Below are positions 14,512 through 19,519 of a stretch of 19,519 nt of DNA, one piece after another. Within the stretch, counting starts at the first letter, position 1. Every line of letters starts with the position of its first letter. Source of the stretch: Methanobacteriota archaeon (GTDB lineage Archaea; Thermoplasmatota; Poseidoniia; Poseidoniales; Thalassarchaeaceae). Where the stretch lies: positions 44,294-63,812 of the forward strand of contig PBWO01000004.1 of NCBI GenBank assembly GCA_002727275.1. Reading direction: 5' to 3'. A model generated the notes under the pieces. The model saw only the letters and a list, made by a program, of their open reading frames with translations. It did no database searches and was not told the origin of the DNA. Made by a program: the position numbers and the translations under genes.

Positions 14512-17196
14512 ATGGATAAGCAAACAAGAGCATTGGTTGTGGGAGGATTACTCCTACTAGTGAATATTGGAATCGGAGTTACAGGGGTCGTTGATGGAAT
14601 CATCGAAGGGACCGTTGCTGACATGGTATCTGATGGATATGATGGATTAGATGAAGATGGGAATCAGAACTATTCTTCGGACTATGATGATGAATGGCAT
14701 GTATCTACTGCTGAGAGAGTATACTTTGCCAATTCGGTTACTGATCCAGCAGCCTTGGAATCAGAAAACCCCGCTGATGGATTAACTATGATGGGTCCTT
14801 TCATCTACAATGTTACCACGACTAGGGATATTATCGATTTTGACTATGATGCGAACACCATGACTTACTCCGAGTACGATGTTTTCGAGTGGTGTTCCGA
14901 GTGCACATGGACTGACGATGATGGCGTTGAGCACGCTTCTGTATCGGGAGATACCAATGTCACTCAAGTCAATATCCTATGGAATACACAGCGAATTGGC
15001 GGCATGGGTGGTGCCACTGGAGGCATATTCTACGGCGAGACTTTCGCCAAGGCCATGTTTGCAGCGGGGATGGTCGAATTCGATCTATCAAACAGAGCCC
15101 CAAGCATTTGGGCTTCCGAAGATATCGATGGAATGATCAATGCATTCTCCCTAAGTCTCCAAGCCATGGGAATGGATGAAGTCAACGCATCCATTCTAGC
15201 TCCTTCGGGGATACTCTCCGGAGTCTACTCAGGTGTTGATGCCAGTACTGATGATATCCTCAACAACACTGAGATGTTCTTCCCCTATGCAGAGAGTATC
15301 CTATACGATGCGGAAGATCCTTCCACGGGCGAGTGTATTGCCTTAACCTGCGATTTAGGACCGGTCCTTGTAGCTGGAATGGGCGCTCCTGACGGAGGAG
15401 AGGTAACTCAGACCAGAGCGACTCTATACGGCTACGGCGGTGCCGATGCAGCAACTATGGCATCGGTGGATGCAACAGTATTCGGCCTAGCAGCAAGCAA
15501 ATTCGTCGAGCACGGAGGAGGTGCCGAGATAAACAACGAGACGCCTCAACTCAAGGAGAGATTCCATGAGGTGAGTGGGCTCCTAATCAATGATCCAGCC
15601 ACCCTAAACACTCTACTTTTCGACCCCAATGTGGGCATGATGGGCTCTTTCGAAATTAGTGGCATTCCACTACCGGGAATGGTCATCGGGCTGTTACTGC
15701 CACTGCAGTCAGGGAGTTATTTTGATGCAATGGTGACATATGGCATCGGCCTGCTTGCCATCGCAGATTTGGCCGACTACGTTGAGCCGTGGGTCGGATT
15801 GGGGGTAACTGGCCCAGCTAGAGACTTCGAGATGATCCTGATGGGAGGCCAGGGGACAATGAACTCTGATGATTGGTGGCATACTGCATTTGGAGCGGCA
15901 GACCCACTCGCGGGAGAGTACATTCCAATCGGCCTGAATCGGGAAGCGTTTGCTGGAATGGCAGACCTAACTATGGAGCAGTCGGAATTCATCCTGAATG
16001 ACCCAGAAATTGGACTAAAGTCATCCTTCCCTTCCGTATTCATGTACGGCGAACTTTCAGGCATGTCCCTACCTGATGCGAACGGTAATCAATATGTCTG
16101 GGATGATGCATACGTTGCGGCCCTGTACGATATTCCCGAAGATGCTGCAAGTGCCCTCAGGGATTGGGTCAGCAACTTCTACTTTGACACTGTGATGCCC
16201 GTGCTTCTTAATTTCGTCACAGGTAATGAGCCATTTACTACGCAACCAGTAAATCACTGGCTGTACGGCTGGAACGATGCTGTAAACGACTACTTCGGCT
16301 TCTTCCCATGGGTCAGCCTTGAGACCAATGACACTTACTATGGCTCTGGAGGAATCAGCACTGGAGACCGTTCTGTGTACATGATGAGTACTGCTGGAGA
16401 TAATGTCGGACAACGCCTAGCTCAGGGCTACATCAACTCCGATGGCAACGGTCTGTGCGACTACGACTACGACGCAGACGGAAACTTCCTAGGCTACGAC
16501 TTAGAGTGTGAGGCTGGTCAGGTCTACGGCATGACGGAACACCTACCTTGGAGAGCTCCGCACCGAGAGGATGCTGCACTGGGCCTACTTTCAGACCATG
16601 TCGGAAATGGTGACACGGTTGTCGCAGGTACAGTGGGCGGTATTGCAGATTCCGAGAGTTCGTTCAACGTGAATTTGATTGGATATGCAATTGCTCAGTC
16701 GGAAGTAGGTTCGGAGACGACCTACAAGGGCATTGACATGGTAGAACATACCGTAACACTGGACCCTGCTAGCACACAAATACAGGGCAAGTTGATTGGA
16801 TCTGCAACCTTTGTCGACGCTATGCCGGGGGCTCTACCTGTATATCTCGGGGCCAATATAGACATGAAGGTCGAGCCGATAACCAATGCTCCTATGTACG
16901 GCAAGGTTACTGCTACTTTCTACCTAGATTTGCGTGGCCCGGGATCGATGAATCCTGATTTCAACTCCAACGATGTCGTGCCTGTTTTCGAAATTCACTC
17001 CTTTAGTGAAATCGATGACGAATCTGCAGATGGTTACCGAGGAAGTGTGAGTGATAATCTCGGCTTTATGGGTTGGACTAACTTTGGTGGCGATGCTGGT
17101 GCGCCCCTATCCATAGTCCATGCTGTGATTGCATTGATTTATGTGGCTGCAATTGGTTTGATTGTCTACGGAATGATGGGTTCTAGAGACGAATAG
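14512..17196 (+). CDS. CD36/LIMP-2/SR-B scavenger-receptor-like membrane protein
   Basis: 894 residues from the ATG at 14512: N-terminal helix (about 7-30), very large ectodomain, C-terminal helix (868-888) and short MGSRDE-type tail, the two-helix hairpin layout of CD36 proteins. Colinear matches to that family: VYFANSV...GPFIYNV with GPFIY at 95-99; an EPFTTQPVNHWLYGWNDAVND block (573-593), like the 'PFxxxTVxELLWGYxDPL' block; then an 'N-T ... STGD' stretch; YKGIDMVEHTV (738-748), like 'VKGIPxYRF'; and VPVFEI..FSEIDDESAD (823-840) before the last helix. Six Cys form three close pairs (128/131, 275/280, 649/666), and an acidic DGNGLCDYDYDADGN loop at 645-658 could bind calcium. At least seven N-X-S/T sequons. 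CD36 is about 470 residues, so this is nearly double, with large inserts. Eukaryotic members bind lipids and lipoproteins or traffic lysosomal enzymes; here the role is unknown. Confidence 0.72.
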   Translation: MDKQTRALVVGGLLLLVNIGIGVTGVVDGIIEGTVADMVSDGYDGLDEDGNQNYSSDYDDEWHVSTAERVYFANSVTDPAALESENPADGLTMMGPFIYNVTTTRDIIDFDYDANTMTYSEYDVFEWCSECTWTDDDGVEHASVSGDTNVTQVNILWNTQRIGGMGGATGGIFYGETFAKAMFAAGMVEFDLSNRAPSIWASEDIDGMINAFSLSLQAMGMDEVNASILAPSGILSGVYSGVDASTDDILNNTEMFFPYAESILYDAEDPSTGECIALTCDLGPVLVAGMGAPDGGEVTQTRATLYGYGGADAATMASVDATVFGLAASKFVEHGGGAEINNETPQLKERFHEVSGLLINDPATLNTLLFDPNVGMMGSFEISGIPLPGMVIGLLLPLQSGSYFDAMVTYGIGLLAIADLADYVEPWVGLGVTGPARDFEMILMGGQGTMNSDDWWHTAFGAADPLAGEYIPIGLNREAFAGMADLTMEQSEFILNDPEIGLKSSFPSVFMYGELSGMSLPDANGNQYVWDDAYVAALYDIPEDAASALRDWVSNFYFDTVMPVLLNFVTGNEPFTTQPVNHWLYGWNDAVNDYFGFFPWVSLETNDTYYGSGGISTGDRSVYMMSTAGDNVGQRLAQGYINSDGNGLCDYDYDADGNFLGYDLECEAGQVYGMTEHLPWRAPHREDAALGLLSDHVGNGDTVVAGTVGGIADSESSFNVNLIGYAIAQSEVGSETTYKGIDMVEHTVTLDPASTQIQGKLIGSATFVDAMPGALPVYLGANIDMKVEPITNAPMYGKVTATFYLDLRGPGSMNPDFNSNDVVPVFEIHSFSEIDDESADGYRGSVSDNLGFMGWTNFGGDAGAPLSIVHAVIALIYVAAIGLIVYGMMGSRDE

Positions 17197-17217
17197 GGTG
17201 TTTAGCCGGCGTGCTGT

Positions 17218-17235
17218 TGCGTACGCGCACGCACG
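17218..17235. repeat. 18-base alternating pyrimidine-purine tract between two genes
   Basis: TGCGTACGCGCACGCACG is a strict alternation of pyrimidine and purine with only one TA step; it contains the palindrome GCGTACGC. Such tracts favour Z-form DNA. It lies in the 73-base gap between the CD36-like gene and the PhoX fusion, 22 bases after the former's stop and 34 before the latter's start, where a promoter would be expected. Confidence 0.5.
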
Positions 17236-17269
17236 AAGGGTTGAATCCCAGTAAGTGCGGCAGCGTACC

Positions 17270-19519
17270 ATGCGCGAGCGTGGGAGAGCAGGTGCTACGG
17301 TGCTTGCTCTGGTAATGCTATTGCTGATGTCACTATACCCTGTGGTAGATTCTGGACTGCGCGAGGCTCGGTCAGAGTTTGCTGCCAGTCGCTCTACAGC
17401 GTGCTCAGGAGTATGCATCAATGAGATGATGCCTAATGCTGACGGCTCTGACCAAGGCATATTCCCAAACGGAGAATGGGTTGAATTGTACAACTCGGGC
17501 TCCACAGGAATTGACCTACAGGGATGGACTCTCGAAGATATAGGCGGATGGATTCACCCAATCGATTCGTCTACATGGATAGGTTTCTCAGAACTGGAGG
17601 AATCGTACGTCTTGACTGCTGGAAGTTACGCAGTCATTGCAGAGAACGAGGTCGGAACTCTGCGGCTCAACAACGCCGGGGAGACTTTGTACCTCAAGGA
17701 CTCCAACGGTGCAATCATCCACACCGTCACCACCGGTGAGGCATCAAACGGAGTATCGAAAATCCCTGCTGCTGATTCATCTGCAGATTGGGTGGACTCA
17801 GAGGAGAACACTCCCGGCGCAGAGAACTCAGAAGGTTCTGGCGGAGGGAGTGTGGGCGAGTCCGAGGGAACCCCTTCGGATTTGACTCGGGTCATGATGG
17901 TTCCAAGTGGAGCAGAGGTGACCGGATTACATGTCAACTCACTGGGCAATCTATTCGTCAATGCGATGCACCCTGACGAGGATCACTACGATGCCACTGT
18001 AGGAGTGGTAAACGGAGTCGATTGGAATGCTCTTCCTGATGTAGTGCCTGAACTGAACCTATCTAGCAGCGAATGGGAAATCTGGCACGGGATTAGAGTT
18101 TCCCATGGAGAATACCAGGTAATCGTTCAGAGTGGAGATGCTCTTTCTGAAGGAGGAGTTGCTGGAGGAATCTATGCTGCCGATGATGGTGAGTTGCTTT
18201 TTACCAGTCAGAAGCCGGACTTCAACGCCTTTGTACCTCTGAACCCTCAGGGCACTAGAGGCTACTTGTACACGACTTGGGAGAGTCGGCCTGCTGGAGT
18301 GAGTCAACTCTTGATTCAGTGGAATATGGCCTCACAGGAATGGGACGTCCTGGGCGGGATGATGCAGGATCTCAGCGGCATGAATGGTGGATGGGTCCTT
18401 TGCTTTGGTTCAATCAGCCCGTGGGGGACTCCGCTTCTTTCCGAGGAGTTGTTCTTCGCAGATACCATGAACTGGAACGATGCTAGTTACCATTACCACT
18501 CAGACCAACAAGAATTGGCCGATTACCTAGGCTACTATCCTAACCCGTATGACTACGGTTGGATTGTCGAGATTGAGGATGCTGACACCGCCTCTCCGGT
18601 ATTCAACAAGCAGTTTGCAATGGGCCGTTTCTCACATGAAAACGCTCAGGTGATGCCTGATGAGAGGACGGTGTATCTATCCGACGACGAATATGATACT
18701 GTACTGTTCAAATTCATCGCGGACACGGCCGGTGACTTGGAGTCAGGAACCCTGTTTGCTGCAAAGGTGAATCAGGATTCCGGCACCGACCCTGCGACCA
18801 CCGGTTTCGATGTCGAGTGGGTAGAACTGGCATCTTCTAGTGATGACGAGATTGAGGCGTGGATAGACGAGTACGACGGTATCACGACTTCGGATTTCGT
18901 CTCTGGCCAGAACTCATACATCTCTGATCAAGAGATCAATGACTGGGCAGAGAGTGTTCTCAATGAAGATTTAGATGGTGACGGCGAAATCGGCACGGCA
19001 GTCGACGACAGGGTGGCTTTCCTTGAGTCAAGGAAGGCTGCCGGCGCCATCGGGGCCACCGATGAGTGGAACAAGATGGAAGGTGTGGTATTCAATCCAG
19101 AAGCTCCTGGTTATGTGTATCTGGCGATGACAGACATTCGATATGACATGACAGATTCACAAGGGGACATCAGACTGACGCAGAACCGCTGCGGGATAGT
19201 CTACAGGATGCCGGTCGAGGATAACTGGGATGTTAATAGAATCGAGCCGGTTATTGCCGGAGGGGCTTATTCGTCGGGTTCTTGTGACCCTAACCGAATC
19301 GCAGGTCCGGACAACCTAGCGGTATTGGATGATGGTAGAGTCCTAGTGGCCGAAGACACCAGTAAGCACGATAACAACATGCTGTGGCTTTGGGAGCCTC
19401 CTGTGGAGCCTTCTGAATGGGACGGCGAGTTTGATGTGAAGTTCACGCGAATCATGCCAGCAGAAGTTCCAGACAGAGATAACGACTGGTTAGAGCTCAC
19501 TAATACAGGAGAGGAGCCT
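17270..19519 (+). CDS. Secreted lamin-tail-domain/PhoX-like phosphatase fusion, C-terminus cut by window edge
   Basis: 750 residues seen. Signal peptide (1-27, basic MRERGR then a hydrophobic core). Residues 49-165 form a lamin-tail domain (CINEMMPN, GEWVELYNSG, IDLQGWTLED). Residues about 205-725 match the PhoX/DUF839 fold: LFVNAMHP, SPWGTPLLSEE (383-393), YGWIVEI, MGRFSHENA (451-459), VYLSDDEYDTVLFKF, a DLDGDGEIG loop, then FLESRKAAGAIGATDEWNKMEG (to Glu 604) and a DNLAVLDDGRVLVAED strand. PhoX enzymes are calcium- and iron-dependent extracellular phosphomonoesterases. Odd: the family's Cys in PWGTxxxCEE, an iron ligand in characterised PhoX, is Ser 391 here. The last 24 residues (RIMPAEVPDRDNDWLELTN) begin a second lamin-tail domain. 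No clear ribosome binding site. Whether it is an active phosphatase is open. Confidence 0.87.
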   Translation, partial: MRERGRAGATVLALVMLLLMSLYPVVDSGLREARSEFAASRSTACSGVCINEMMPNADGSDQGIFPNGEWVELYNSGSTGIDLQGWTLEDIGGWIHPIDSSTWIGFSELEESYVLTAGSYAVIAENEVGTLRLNNAGETLYLKDSNGAIIHTVTTGEASNGVSKIPAADSSADWVDSEENTPGAENSEGSGGGSVGESEGTPSDLTRVMMVPSGAEVTGLHVNSLGNLFVNAMHPDEDHYDATVGVVNGVDWNALPDVVPELNLSSSEWEIWHGIRVSHGEYQVIVQSGDALSEGGVAGGIYAADDGELLFTSQKPDFNAFVPLNPQGTRGYLYTTWESRPAGVSQLLIQWNMASQEWDVLGGMMQDLSGMNGGWVLCFGSISPWGTPLLSEELFFADTMNWNDASYHYHSDQQELADYLGYYPNPYDYGWIVEIEDADTASPVFNKQFAMGRFSHENAQVMPDERTVYLSDDEYDTVLFKFIADTAGDLESGTLFAAKVNQDSGTDPATTGFDVEWVELASSSDDEIEAWIDEYDGITTSDFVSGQNSYISDQEINDWAESVLNEDLDGDGEIGTAVDDRVAFLESRKAAGAIGATDEWNKMEGVVFNPEAPGYVYLAMTDIRYDMTDSQGDIRLTQNRCGIVYRMPVEDNWDVNRIEPVIAGGAYSSGSCDPNRIAGPDNLAVLDDGRVLVAEDTSKHDNNMLWLWEPPVEPSEWDGEFDVKFTRIMPAEVPDRDNDWLELTNTGEEP

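Noticed and set aside
17230..17270. Possible hairpin GGGTTGAATCCC before the PhoX fusion
   Set aside because: Only three G-C pairs form; too weak to call a terminator or operator.
17107..17505. 132-residue minus-strand open frame across the CD36-like/PhoX junction
   Set aside because: It lies opposite two well-supported coding regions and has no recognisable domain, no ribosome binding site and no hydrophobic pattern; it is a shadow frame.
1..19519. CRISPR arrays, insertion sequences, integrase or attachment sites
   Set aside because: No spaced direct repeats, transposase motifs or terminal inverted repeats were seen; the tRNA gene has no visible duplicated 3' end nearby.

Overview
The window looks like part of the chromosome of a marine planktonic archaeon, most likely Marine Group II/III (Poseidoniales-like, Thermoplasmatota). 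The evidence is a CDP-archaeol synthase (ether-lipid pathway), an AglB-type archaeal oligosaccharyltransferase, a tRNA with archaeal features, GGTGAT ribosome binding sites, and many secreted proteins anchored by a C-terminal membrane helix. The lineage is inferred; no rRNA or other decisive marker is present. Coding density is very high, no gene-free stretch exceeds about 110 bases, and I see no mobile element or CRISPR array.

Layout. The minus strand from 6980 to 1 carries carS (archaeol lipid synthesis), purD (purine synthesis) and a very long aglB that runs off the left edge. aglB has the full STT3 catalytic signature and, in front of it, about 350 extra residues with some ten membrane helices. 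From 7004 to 10949 come three cell-surface proteins of unknown function: a beta-helix/CARDB-like secreted protein (plus strand), a three-helix membrane protein with a beta-rich ectodomain (minus), and a signal-peptide protein with a PGF-type C-terminal anchor (minus). A tRNA(CAU) gene with encoded CCA lies at 11034-11110 (minus).

From 11212 to the right edge all genes are on the plus strand: a membrane-anchored protein made of five OB-like domains with an internal duplication, a TctA/COG1784-type multi-pass membrane protein, a large two-helix protein that resembles the eukaryotic CD36/LIMP-2/SR-B scavenger receptor family from end to end, and a secreted lamin-tail-domain/PhoX phosphatase fusion that runs off the right edge.

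Taken together the window is mainly cell-envelope biology: membrane lipid synthesis, N-glycosylation of exported proteins, several surface proteins rich in N-X-S/T sequons that AglB could modify, and proteins that may handle external substrates (PhoX-like phosphatase, TctA-like permease, CD36-like protein). The most striking item is the CD36-like protein, since that family is known to me essentially from eukaryotes.
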